Made by a program: the position numbers and the translations under genes
Shown here: one piece after another, positions 25,701 through 33,175 of the stretch
Numbering within the stretch: position 1 is the stretch's first letter
Layout: each line of letters opens with the position of its first letter
Source: Polyangiaceae bacterium
Lineage (GTDB): Bacteria; Myxococcota_A; Polyangia; Polyangiales; Polyangiaceae
DNA length: 64,000 nucleotides
NCBI GenBank assembly: GCA_020633205.1
Contig: JACKEB010000016.1
Coordinates: forward strand, 186,001-250,000
Direction: 5' to 3'
Notes under the pieces: model-generated
What the model saw: the letters and a program-made list of their open reading frames with translations, nothing else
The model's database searches: none
Told to the model about the DNA's origin: nothing

Positions 25701-27646
25701 TTGCGGAACCGGAGGTCGAGGCAGCGGTGTTCGCTTCCCGCATCAAGCCGGAGAGCAGCCGCCTCGCGCAGCCCCTCGACGGCGTCGTACGCGCGCACTA
25801 CGTCGCCAAGACAGGCGACTTCGATGGTTCCGCCGAGGTCAAGGTCAAGGGTCGACGAGTCGCGCTCGGGAAGAGCTCCGGCAACGCGAGCTGGGCAGAC
25901 ATCAAGGCGGGACGCTCGGTCTCCGAAGACTGGTGGCAAGTCGGCGCCACGCTGAAGCTCGAAGATCTACCGATCGAAGCTTTCCCGCCCTTCTCGGACA
26001 ACTTCATCCAAGCGAAGCTGACCGGGAGCTTGAGCGCCCAGCGGGCGAAGGGCAAGGCCCTCGTGGTCGCCAGCGTACGCGTCAAGGACCCGGTGCTGGA
26101 TCGAGTGCGCCTGGGGCAAGGCTCCATTAGTTTCCGCTCGGATAATGAACGTGCGGACGCCACACTCAAGCTGAGCGACGCCGCGGGCAACCTCGAAGCG
26201 AGCGTGCGCACGGGGCTCGAGTGGGTCGAGCTATTCCCGGCGCTGGACCAACGCGCGAGCGTGCGCGTCGACCTGAGCGCATCGAACTACGACGCGGTCG
26301 TGTTGCAGCCGTTCCTGGATCGCATGTTCACGCAGGTGAGCGGCCGCGTGGATGGGAAGTTCCACGCCATCCTACGGCGCCAAGAACAGGGTCCAGACGC
26401 TGAAGGTCCTGGCTGGACCGGAACCATCGATGGCTCCGCAAACGTTCACGATGGCGTGCTTCAAATCACGACCCTGGGGCTCGAGCTCGAAGACGTGCGC
26501 TTCTCCGTGGACGCCAAGAGCGACGGGGTCGGGACCTCCATCGAGCTCTCAGGCTTGAAGGCCAAGGTGCGCTCCGACGTCGACAACGTCGAGGGCACTT
26601 CCCGCTTCTACATGAGCGGCCTGGAGCTCACCCGGGGCGCAGGCTGGCTGCGCATGGACTCCGTCCCGCTGCTGCTCGAAGGCGTGAACCAGGGTACGGG
26701 CACGGGCTATGCCACTTTCCGCATGGAGAAGATCCCCGAGGGCATGCGCCTCGAGCTGGATATCCCACGGCTGGAGGCCCGCCTGCCGCGTTCGTCGTCG
26801 CGGTCGGTCTACGATATCGACGACAACCCCGACATCCAAGTCGCCCAGCTGCTGCGTGAACCGAAGCGCAAGAGCGACGAGAAGCCCACGCTCTGGCTCG
26901 TACCCATCAAGCTCGGTCGCGAAGTGCGGGTAACCCGCAGTGACATGGAGGTCTACGTGCGCGGCGAACCCACGCTGCGACTCGAGGCCAAGCCCTCCCT
27001 CGAAGGCTTCATCGAGCTAGTGCCCGGCGGACGCATTCCGGCGCTCGGCAAAGCCTTCGTGATCGAACGCGGCTTGATCAGCTTCGATACGGGAGATCCC
27101 ACGGATCCACACCTGAACGCCACCGCCTCCTGGCGCGCGGCGGACAACACCACCATCTACGTCGACGTGGCCGGTACGTTGAAGCACGCCGAGCTCAGCC
27201 TGCGCAGCGACCCACCGCGACCCGAACCCGAAATCATCGCGCTGATGCTAGGCGGCGTGAGCACCACGGGTGAAGACACCCAGCAGACCAGCGCCGGCGC
27301 GGACAACGCGGGCGGCGGCACCGGCTCTGCGGCGGTGAACATCGGTGGCGGCGTAGCCGCCATCGGCCTGAACGAACTCCTCGCGGATACGCCCCTCGGC
27401 GGCGTCGAGCTGCGCGCCGACGCCACCTCCAAGGCTGCCCCCTCCTACACCGCAGCCTATCGGGCGAGCAGCAAGGTCTACTTCGAAGGCACCTATCAAG
27501 CAGCCGACAACAGCGGAATTGACGACACCGTGAAGGAAGGTTTCACCGGAACCGTCGACTACCGCTTCTTGCCCAACTGGTCGCTGCGCACTCAGATCGG
27601 CAACACCGGCACGGCGCTCGACCTGATTTGGCAGTACCGCTACTGA
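22742..27646 (+). CDS. tamB: Translocation and assembly module protein TamB
   Basis: 1634 residues from the ATG at 22742, which shares one base with the tamA stop (TGATG). The open frame also runs 300 bases upstream inside tamA, but that part is not used. A Pro/Lys-rich cytoplasmic tail of about 95 residues precedes one membrane helix (97-121, GTGLVTSVVFTAATGAG). A very long AsmA-like repetitive beta domain spans the periplasm. The C-terminal DUF490/TamB domain is clear (FVIERGLISFDTGDPTDPHLNA, PEPEIIALMLGG, and the end FLPNWSLRTQIGNTG). TamB is thought to act as a hydrophobic groove for lipid or outer-membrane-protein transfer. It forms a two-gene operon with tamA. Confidence 0.95.
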   Translation: MAQSGKTPEPGGEAELASTPPGATGEVQGRKAPRGNGHAAPEELDETLTAPPDPRPVAPRKRKPSSRPPAKRRSERPAPSNNKPAKALRRMRLRKWLTGLGTGLVTSVVFTAATGAGFFLHVDLPASRRVVAETIEKSYAASMQGQLRVEGLRHVSPQRLEIDTLRLIDTSGREVVTLSGVRIRANLVDLGWDGVFGGSKTTLVLNHIRAERTTWQIIPDADGTPSLVNAMNVRPSDTPKAPSTSAPRYIRVWIPTIELGQSYVRGKIGDLPTAEVSLSSARGSLLATPKGLAIDVQRFGATLRGLLGADAVGTGDFHIRSPGAVWSNFNGQLGDVQIGAFIKAHGGELETRIELPRAEPEPVRALFADWPLYQSVTARITASGKLPKLQTKANFSIGDATIEATGPVRIGGELGANLDVKAKQVDLRAVWPDAPATKIDASTTLEIWNRKGEVVVDVNGSTKATRIADIDIPVADWNGTFDSKGFRGKTNIHEPGVPIRADFEISPAGRIDLDVHARRFALTDSPRLRPYVRGYLDVSAKGTIADGRINAAVSATGDHLSVSAVQVGTAKLNGTVSGPLNKPEALTVSSTVSGGGFRSAGLFFEKFSGRATGLLLKPKLKASFSGEFRPKVVAEAQLTPPLRGNKRTTLSKLKVSIERDDTRVTGHATSLDILGKRVDLKNLVVTGAGGKLEGSATLAGKELRANLRGSGVNLSTFSRAIGLPRDTLEGTLNVDANVHLKEDASAGYVSVALGHGSLMGIQGIDLMVRSDFNDARVEGGAQVIVADWGGVRGTWKGSIDGDPMSASAWQRAVGNLYVNADQLNLGGLEIALKNQGVDAVRGKAAVNLHATRSDPEKLPDVTFMAGTQGLEVDFHTQGKDKQRTDYSVKEIDVATSGKANGDSGETRASVGVYYRTEELAVLSGGVGLDFERLIRSNAKQALSMLANAPIDARLAVPDRGLGQLPEQVRVEGFEGSVAADVRFRGSVAEPEVEAAVFASRIKPESSRLAQPLDGVVRAHYVAKTGDFDGSAEVKVKGRRVALGKSSGNASWADIKAGRSVSEDWWQVGATLKLEDLPIEAFPPFSDNFIQAKLTGSLSAQRAKGKALVVASVRVKDPVLDRVRLGQGSISFRSDNERADATLKLSDAAGNLEASVRTGLEWVELFPALDQRASVRVDLSASNYDAVVLQPFLDRMFTQVSGRVDGKFHAILRRQEQGPDAEGPGWTGTIDGSANVHDGVLQITTLGLELEDVRFSVDAKSDGVGTSIELSGLKAKVRSDVDNVEGTSRFYMSGLELTRGAGWLRMDSVPLLLEGVNQGTGTGYATFRMEKIPEGMRLELDIPRLEARLPRSSSRSVYDIDDNPDIQVAQLLREPKRKSDEKPTLWLVPIKLGREVRVTRSDMEVYVRGEPTLRLEAKPSLEGFIELVPGGRIPALGKAFVIERGLISFDTGDPTDPHLNATASWRAADNTTIYVDVAGTLKHAELSLRSDPPRPEPEIIALMLGGVSTTGEDTQQTSAGADNAGGGTGSAAVNIGGGVAAIGLNELLADTPLGGVELRADATSKAAPSYTAAYRASSKVYFEGTYQAADNSGIDDTVKEGFTGTVDYRFLPNWSLRTQIGNTGTALDLIWQYRY

Positions 27647-27668
27647 GCTCGCCCTCCCGCTGCGCGGC

Positions 27669-28505
27669 TCAAGGCTTGCGCGCGCTGGCGCAACCGATGT
27701 TGAGCGTCAGCTCGAACTTGCCCTCAGACCAGTACTTGTCGATGGCATCGTAAACATAGCGGAGCGGCGCCGAGAGCTGATCCAAACCGAGGGTCGCTTC
27801 GAACTCAGGCACCAACATCAGCCGCGTCACCGGATCTTCGGCGAAGGCGCGACCGCTATCGAAGCCGAGGTGTGTCTGTCGGACCTCGATGTCCACGTCA
27901 TACAGGCCCACGGCTTCGAGCTCTTCCTCCAGGGACTCGAGGCTCGGACGCGCGTCACCAGCACCTTCGACGCGCTTGCCGAAGTCCCCCTGATCGCTCT
28001 TCAACGCATACTCTCGGAACAGATCATCGACCTCGATGAAAGAGCCGCGGAGAGGTAGCGCGACCAGCGCCTGACCCCCGGAGTACAGCACCCGGGACAG
28101 CTCGCTGAACAGCAACTGGCGTTGATGCGCGGTCGCCGTCGGATGGAGCAGCAGGCTATGGGAGAACTCGGCGTCGTTTAGTTCCGTGGGGAACGTCGTC
28201 GCGATGCGGTAGTCCAGCGTCGCCTCGGTCACCGTGGCTGCCTTGTTGCGCGCGAGCTCGATGGCTGGTTCGTTGGCGTCGATGCCGACGATCACGCTCC
28301 CCGGGAGCTTCTCGACCAACTCACGATCCGGGTAGCCGGTGCGACAGCCGATGTGCGCCATGCGCACCGGGCCTCCCGCCAGCATCATCTCTTGCGCGAG
28401 ATCCGCGAAGAGTCCCAGATAGCGCGGCACGACGAAGGTCTCGATGACCGCCGCGTCTGCAGGGCTGAGCGTGAGGGTACCGGCCACTTCGGGGTCAGGT
28501 ATCAA
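27669..28505 (-). CDS. Predicted SAM-dependent methyltransferase
   Basis: 278 residues from a TTG at 28505; a GTG at 28487 is an equally good start and neither has a clear ribosome-binding site. It has a class I methyltransferase fold: a variant motif I (MAHIGCRTGYPDRELVEKL, about 49-67), an acidic motif II (VIVGIDANEPAIELAR) and a later strand SGGQALVALPL. The glycine loop is divergent (GCRTG), so cofactor use is likely but not certain. No substrate clue is visible. It converges with tamB (22-base gap) and its 5' end abuts the divergent M23 peptidase gene. The protein is soluble and cytoplasmic. Confidence 0.7.
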   Translation of the reverse strand: MIPDPEVAGTLTLSPADAAVIETFVVPRYLGLFADLAQEMMLAGGPVRMAHIGCRTGYPDRELVEKLPGSVIVGIDANEPAIELARNKAATVTEATLDYRIATTFPTELNDAEFSHSLLLHPTATAHQRQLLFSELSRVLYSGGQALVALPLRGSFIEVDDLFREYALKSDQGDFGKRVEGAGDARPSLESLEEELEAVGLYDVDIEVRQTHLGFDSGRAFAEDPVTRLMLVPEFEATLGLDQLSAPLRYVYDAIDKYWSEGKFELTLNIGCASARKP

Positions 28506-28613
28506 CCCTCGGCATCTGAATCAATGGACTGTCGGGCCCCAATGCGACCTTTTGCGACTCCAGCGCCGCACGGGAAGCATCCACACGGTTCACGGGCTAT
28601 ACCGGACTGGCAG

Positions 28614-29435
28614 ATGACTCCGGCAGCAGTGTGGACAGCCATAGCGGCAGCCGCCTTGACGGCATTTGGAGGCTTGGTCCCACGGCAGAGCGCGCAAGCG
28701 GCGGCGATGGCCCTCCCAGGCTCTCCGGAAGCGCTCCAGAGCCAATGCCCCCGAGGCACGCTGCCGGACAACGCCGTCTGCATCCCGGTCCCCACCCGTG
28801 ACGACCCCGGGCTCGAGCCCCTCGGCGCCGAACAGAATCGGCATCGCGACAAGCTGGGGAACTGGGTCGTCTACGACCAGATCCCAAGGCGCCCCGACCG
28901 CCCAGCTGACTATCGCAAGTACCGCTATCCGGTGCCTCCGCTGAAGAGCCAGTCGCTGGTGGTGAGTGGCTACGATCTTCACCTACACGACGCAGACCAA
29001 CGCCGCGGCTCGAACCTCAAGGCGGTAGGCCATGGCGGCATCGATCTGGCCCAGCGTCGCAACACCGAGGTGCGTCTCGTGAACCTCGAACACCAGGTTG
29101 GAGACGCCGACGTAGTCTTCGTTGGCGAGCTATTCGGCAACTCGGTGGTCACGCGCCATGCGCTGCGCGAGGGCGGTCAGCTGCGAGAGTACGTGGTGAT
29201 TTACGGTCACCTCGCCGGTCCAGCTCCGGGGCTCAAAGCCGGTGACAACGTGCGCGAAGGTTCGCTGCTCGGCTTCGTCGGCGACTCCGGTAGCGCCGGC
29301 GATGTGCACCTGCACCTGGAGATCCGCCGGGTGCGGCCGAAGGTGGACATCTCTCAACTGGTGGGCTCCGCCATCGCCAAGAGTTCGAACAGCGTGGTGT
29401 GCGATCCGCGCAATGTGCTCCCGCTGGCTGAGTAG
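28614..29435 (+). CDS. Secreted M23-family (LytM-type) peptidase
   Basis: 273 residues from the ATG at 28614, which starts a good signal peptide (MTPAAVWTAIAAAALTAF, cleavage near AQA). An ATG at 28524 is in frame upstream. The mature protein has a spacer with paired cysteines (QCPRGTLPDNAVCIPV) and then a LytM domain. Zinc ligands are visible as HGGID (His and Asp), and HLHLEIR supplies the HxH motif; IYGHLAG lies between. M23 proteins cut peptidoglycan cross-bridges, or activate amidases when inactive. The intact ligand set suggests an active enzyme. A 10-base tandem repeat (TCGACGCGCC, 29436-29455) lies directly after the stop. Confidence 0.9.
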   Translation: MTPAAVWTAIAAAALTAFGGLVPRQSAQAAAMALPGSPEALQSQCPRGTLPDNAVCIPVPTRDDPGLEPLGAEQNRHRDKLGNWVVYDQIPRRPDRPADYRKYRYPVPPLKSQSLVVSGYDLHLHDADQRRGSNLKAVGHGGIDLAQRRNTEVRLVNLEHQVGDADVVFVGELFGNSVVTRHALREGGQLREYVVIYGHLAGPAPGLKAGDNVREGSLLGFVGDSGSAGDVHLHLEIRRVRPKVDISQLVGSAIAKSSNSVVCDPRNVLPLAE

Positions 29436-29480
29436 TCGACGCGCCTCGACGCGCATCCCAGAAGCCGAAGCCAGCGTACC

Positions 29481-29491
29481 CTCACCCCCAA
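29481..29491 (+). repeat. Scattered 11-mer CTCACCCCCRA
   Basis: Intergenic copy (CTCACCCCCAA) between the converging M23 peptidase and response-regulator genes, within a longer ACCCTCACCCCCAAAACC. Confidence 0.5.
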
Positions 29492-29522
29492 AACCAAGCG
29501 CTCGGTTATCCCGCGCTGGAGG

Positions 29523-30230
29523 CTACGGGACGAGCTTGTAGCCGTAGCCGTATACCGTGAGGATATGCTCGGGCTGATTCGGCGTCGCTTCGAGCTTCTT
29601 GCGCAGCTTGACCACGAAGTTGTCGATGCTGCGATTGGTTGGGTTCGCTTCGACACCCCAAATCCGCTCCAGAATCTCCTCGCGCTTCACGGGCTGGCCC
29701 TGACGCTCGTACAGCAACTTCAGCAACTCCACCTCGTAGAAGCTGAGCTTCTCCGACGCTCCGTCCTTCTCGAGCAGGTGAGCCGCGACATGCACCGTCG
29801 TCTCGCCGATCTTGAAGCTCAGGAGCTCCGACGGGCGGTTCAAGCGGCGGAACAGCGCCCGGATGCGCGCTACGAGCTCACCCACGCTGAAGGGCTTCGT
29901 GACGTAGTCGTCGGCGCCGGAGTCCAGCCCACGGATCTTGTCCGCTTCTTGAGAACGCGCCGTGAGCATCACAATCGGCACCGCGGGATCGCTCCGGCGA
30001 ATCGTCTCACACACCTGGTAGCCGTTCATGTCCGGCAGCATCAAGTCGAGCAGGATGCAGTCGGGACGCTCGCTCTTGGCGGCGTCCACACCGCCGCGCC
30101 CGTTGCTGCGACTCACGACATCGAAGCCCTCGAAGCGCAGGGCATCCTCGAGGCCCAGCACGATGTGCGGCTCGTCCTCGATGATCAGGATCTTGCGTCT
30201 GCCAGCACCCACCGCTCGCACGCTTAACAC
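29523..30230 (-). CDS. OmpR/PhoB-type response regulator
   Basis: 235 residues; the GTG at 30230 or the one at 30212 starts the protein. The receiver domain (about 12-125) has the acidic pair (IIEDEP), phospho-acceptor Asp in CILLDLMLPDMNG, the Thr in VMLTAR and Lys in DDYVTKPFSVGEL. The C-terminal winged-helix domain ends with the classic IDNFVVKLRKKLE and ILTVYGYGYKL. It therefore binds DNA as a phosphorylation-controlled dimer. No histidine kinase is adjacent, so its partner is elsewhere. It faces the M23 peptidase gene and follows the VWA lipoprotein gene on the same strand, after a strong terminator. Confidence 0.93.
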   Translation of the reverse strand: MLSVRAVGAGRRKILIIEDEPHIVLGLEDALRFEGFDVVSRSNGRGGVDAAKSERPDCILLDLMLPDMNGYQVCETIRRSDPAVPIVMLTARSQEADKIRGLDSGADDYVTKPFSVGELVARIRALFRRLNRPSELLSFKIGETTVHVAAHLLEKDGASEKLSFYEVELLKLLYERQGQPVKREEILERIWGVEANPTNRSIDNFVVKLRKKLEATPNQPEHILTVYGYGYKLVP

Positions 30231-30287
30231 TGATCGCTCGCGCCGTCCGCCGTGGTGTGAGCGCGACGATCGCGGCGTCGCGAACGC

Positions 30288-30317
30288 AAAAAAGGCGGCG
30301 CGCCGAAGCGCACCGCC
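30288..30317 (-). terminator. Rho-independent terminator of the VWA lipoprotein gene
   Basis: On the minus strand GGCGGTGCG pairs with CGCGCCGCC (one G-T pair) around a CTTCGG loop (C-UUCG-G tetraloop type), followed by six T (30293-30288). It lies 21 bases past the stop of the 30339-32723 gene. Confidence 0.85.
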
Positions 30318-30338
30318 CTTTGCTTTCCTAGGCCTGAC

Positions 30339-32723
30339 TCACTTCAGCGCGGTGACCGTGGTGTCCTCCAAGGAGGCACCCTTACACGCGATGAAGGTCG
30401 TCGCGCCGCGTGCGGGCGTCTCGGCTTGGTCGCCGAAGAAGCGCAGCACCTGACGCTGCGACGCGGGGCAGCGAGCGATCAAGTCCGGGTTGCCCTGCGC
30501 CTCGTCGACGTAGCACCAACCGGTGACGGCGGGCGCCACCTCGTTGAGGCAGAGGTTCAGGTCGTTGCCCGTCAGCTGGAGGATCTCGCAGTACAGGTAG
30601 TCGTCGCAGGTGCGACCCGTGTCACCACCGCAGACTCCGGTGCGCGTCAGCTCCGCCTTCACCGCCTTGATGACGGCGTCGTCGGCGTCAGCGCGACCGG
30701 CGCGAGCGCAGTTCAGGTTCTCCTTCTGCTCCGGCGGAACAGACTCGATGATCTTGCAGGGCACCTGCGCCGCCAGGTTCGGATCCGGGTTCTCGGAGTC
30801 GGGCTGCAGCTTACGCGGCAGGCACTTCTCGTTGAGCGCTTCCTTCAGGCGGTCGATGATCGCCGTCACCGCAGGACGGTAGCCGTAGTCCGCCGCGCCG
30901 TTGGCGAGCGTCTTCGGGCAGATGGAGGCGATGATCGAGTTGTCTCCGTAGCCCTCAAGCGCGCTCAAGAGGCGCGTGCCGGGGTAGCCCTTTGCCTTGT
31001 TCTGCTGACCCACTCCCGTGCAGAGCGGCTTGTTCACGTCGATGTCGCGCTGGCTCTCGCAGTCGCAGGCGCCGCTGTCACACGGGTTCTCTGTGAGGTC
31101 GAAGATGCAGGCGTACTGGAGGTCGGTCGCTTCGCCGCTGGCGTTCGAGGTGTCGTAGTCGTTGCCGTTCAGGCCGTTGGCGCCGGGTAGCGACTCGTTG
31201 ACGAAGGGGTTGGTGCCGCTGCGCGCGAACGCCGTCTCCTGCATGAAGGGGTCGGTCGGGTTCTTGAACTGGTGGCGAACCTTCACGTCCTCTGCTTCAC
31301 AGCCGCTATCGCCACCCGCGACGGGGGTGCCAAGAATGGCCTCCCAGCGGTTGAGAGACCTGAGCTGTGGTGCCGTCAGGTACTTGAGCGAGCCGTCCGC
31401 GTTGGGGCACGCCTCGGGGTCATCATTGCAAGTCTCCTGGGTGGCTTCGAGATCCTGCCAGGGTACGCCGACGATACCGGCGAAGAAGACCAGCGACGCG
31501 TCGCGGGTCGGGCGACCTTCGCTCTTCAGGTCCTTGTAGATCGGGTTGTCCTTCTTGACCGGATCGCAACCGTTGTAGCCCACGGTGACCTGGATCTTGC
31601 TCAGACCCTCGACGTAGCGATCGACGGGGTAGAGGAAGTCGATACCCGAGCGACGCTTCTGATCCCAGCAGCGGAGGTTCGGGCTGTCGCCGCCGAGAGG
31701 TGGTCCCTTGCACTCGTCAGCCTTTGCCGGACAGCCGTCTCGCTGGCCCTGAGCGCACGAGTAGCAGCAGTTGGAGTTCGGGTCCGTCTCACACGTGGCG
31801 GTCGGGCGGTAGCCGAATGCATCGACGTCAGCCGCAAACCAGAACTGGCCGCCTTGCTGAATCGAGCAATCGTTCTCGTCCGTCAGCATGATGACCGCGA
31901 GCAGCGAGTCGGGGCGCAGGAACTCCGCACGCTGAGCGATCAAGGCATCGTCTGTACCCACCTTGCCGACGCAGGCGTTGCCGGTGTCACTCGCGTTGCA
32001 AGGCTGACGCTGCAGGCTCGCCGGCGGATCCGGATCCACGAGGAAGCGGTACCAGGACTCGAGCGAGGCCTCGTAACCACAGCCAGACTCGCCAGTGGCC
32101 GACACGTGGGCCTGGAAGTCGTTGATCAGCTGACCCGAGTCGCCGACGCCACCCCAGCTGAGGAAGCCGTTGTCACCGGCAAGGCCGGGGCGCTGGGTAC
32201 CCATGAGGTGACCTTGGTCATCCTCAGGCGGCGTGTTGGCGGCGCAACCGGAAACGGAGCCGGCACCCGCGTCACCCAAGCTCGAGCTGATGACGCCGAG
32301 GTGGAAGTCCTTGATGGGGCGGAACTCACGCTCGAAGCCGCTCGGGCAGTCGGCATCGGGAGCCGTAGGCTGAGTTGGCGCCAGCGCACCCGCGCCGTCC
32401 ACGCAGAACGGATTGACGAGGCGGTTCACCAGGTCAGGGACGGCGTCCCGCAACACCGCCTGCTTGTCAGCCATCGACGCTGAGTTGTCGATCATGAACA
32501 GCAGGTCGATCTTATCGACCGCGGTCTGCGTGATCTGGTCGACGAAGAGGTTCGACGTGTTCGGGTTGAGGGGGCTCACCGGGCGATCGAGACAGCCTGC
32601 GGTGCTCGCGCTACCGAGGCCGATCAGGGCCAACCCACCCAGCCCCATGCGCAGGAACCGCCCAAAGGGGCGACGGCGGCGGGGACTGGAAGCAGTGTTT
32701 TCGACGTTGGGAAGCGTACTCAT
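30339..32723 (-). CDS. Large Cys-rich lipoprotein with von Willebrand A domain
   Basis: 794 residues. An Arg-rich leader (SPRRRRPFGRFL) and hydrophobic core end in STAGC (Cys44), a lipobox; the RR-x-F-L pattern might suit Tat export. A VWA-like domain begins near 70 with MIDAS motif DNSASM (IDLLFMIDNSASM) and includes VIMLTDENDCS. About 35 cysteines are spread through the mature protein (for example CCYSCAQGQRDGC), implying many disulfides in the periplasm or at the surface. Such lipoproteins recur in Polyangiales genomes; ligands are unknown, and VWA domains usually bind proteins through a metal ion. It has its own terminator and a candidate promoter, so it is probably monocistronic. Confidence 0.85.
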   Translation of the reverse strand: MSTLPNVENTASSPRRRRPFGRFLRMGLGGLALIGLGSASTAGCLDRPVSPLNPNTSNLFVDQITQTAVDKIDLLFMIDNSASMADKQAVLRDAVPDLVNRLVNPFCVDGAGALAPTQPTAPDADCPSGFEREFRPIKDFHLGVISSSLGDAGAGSVSGCAANTPPEDDQGHLMGTQRPGLAGDNGFLSWGGVGDSGQLINDFQAHVSATGESGCGYEASLESWYRFLVDPDPPASLQRQPCNASDTGNACVGKVGTDDALIAQRAEFLRPDSLLAVIMLTDENDCSIQQGGQFWFAADVDAFGYRPTATCETDPNSNCCYSCAQGQRDGCPAKADECKGPPLGGDSPNLRCWDQKRRSGIDFLYPVDRYVEGLSKIQVTVGYNGCDPVKKDNPIYKDLKSEGRPTRDASLVFFAGIVGVPWQDLEATQETCNDDPEACPNADGSLKYLTAPQLRSLNRWEAILGTPVAGGDSGCEAEDVKVRHQFKNPTDPFMQETAFARSGTNPFVNESLPGANGLNGNDYDTSNASGEATDLQYACIFDLTENPCDSGACDCESQRDIDVNKPLCTGVGQQNKAKGYPGTRLLSALEGYGDNSIIASICPKTLANGAADYGYRPAVTAIIDRLKEALNEKCLPRKLQPDSENPDPNLAAQVPCKIIESVPPEQKENLNCARAGRADADDAVIKAVKAELTRTGVCGGDTGRTCDDYLYCEILQLTGNDLNLCLNEVAPAVTGWCYVDEAQGNPDLIARCPASQRQVLRFFGDQAETPARGATTFIACKGASLEDTTVTALK

Positions 32724-32806
32724 GAACCTCTTGGCTCCTGCTGATCTGGCTACTCCACCGGATCCTGACGCTGCGAAAACACAGCCGGATCCAACATTGG
32801 CGAGGC

Positions 32807-32836
32807 AGCCTAAGTGTTCGAGACCATTGCTGTCAA
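32807..32836 (-). promoter_or_regulatory. Candidate sigma-70 promoter of the VWA lipoprotein gene
   Basis: On the minus strand TTGACA (32836-32831), an 18-base spacer and TAGGCT (32812-32807), about 84 bases before the ATG. The -35 is perfect and the -10 weak, the same style as the dcw promoter. Confidence 0.4.
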
Positions 32837-33175
32837 CGACTGCCGAGGAGGCGAGCTACGTGCTCAGCCCCAGGTGTCTGATTCCGCTCTTAGCAGACGA
32901 CCGCGCGGATTTGCCGAGGGCTTCCCCGACGCCTCCACCCGTGTTGATGGACCCAGCCACTCTCCGGTTAAGGGTGCGCGGGGAGTTGTGCACCCCACGT
33001 GCCATGTTAGTCGCCGTAAGTCGCCTGGATCAGCGGACCTCCCCCCCAAACCCGCGCGCGCTGGGATTCGAGGCCTTTTGCGCCTCCTTGCACACACTGC
33101 CCAAGGCGCTTGCCGACTTCTTTTTTTGGGGGAGAGGGCACGGCGCTTAGGAACAGCCGCCTGCCAGGTGCCAAC
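32837..33175. other. Intergenic region downstream of uvrC
   Basis: No convincing gene. It holds two C-rich/A-rich motifs in opposite orientation (GACCTCCCCCCCAAACCC at 33036-33053, and its reverse form with seven T and five G at 33121-33139). A weak imperfect hairpin lies next to the uvrC stop. I found no good terminator for uvrC. Confidence 0.5.

Noticed and set aside
33118..33140. Terminator for uvrC from the T/G run
   Set aside because: On the minus strand the run reads as A after C, not T after a hairpin, so it does not fit a rho-independent terminator.
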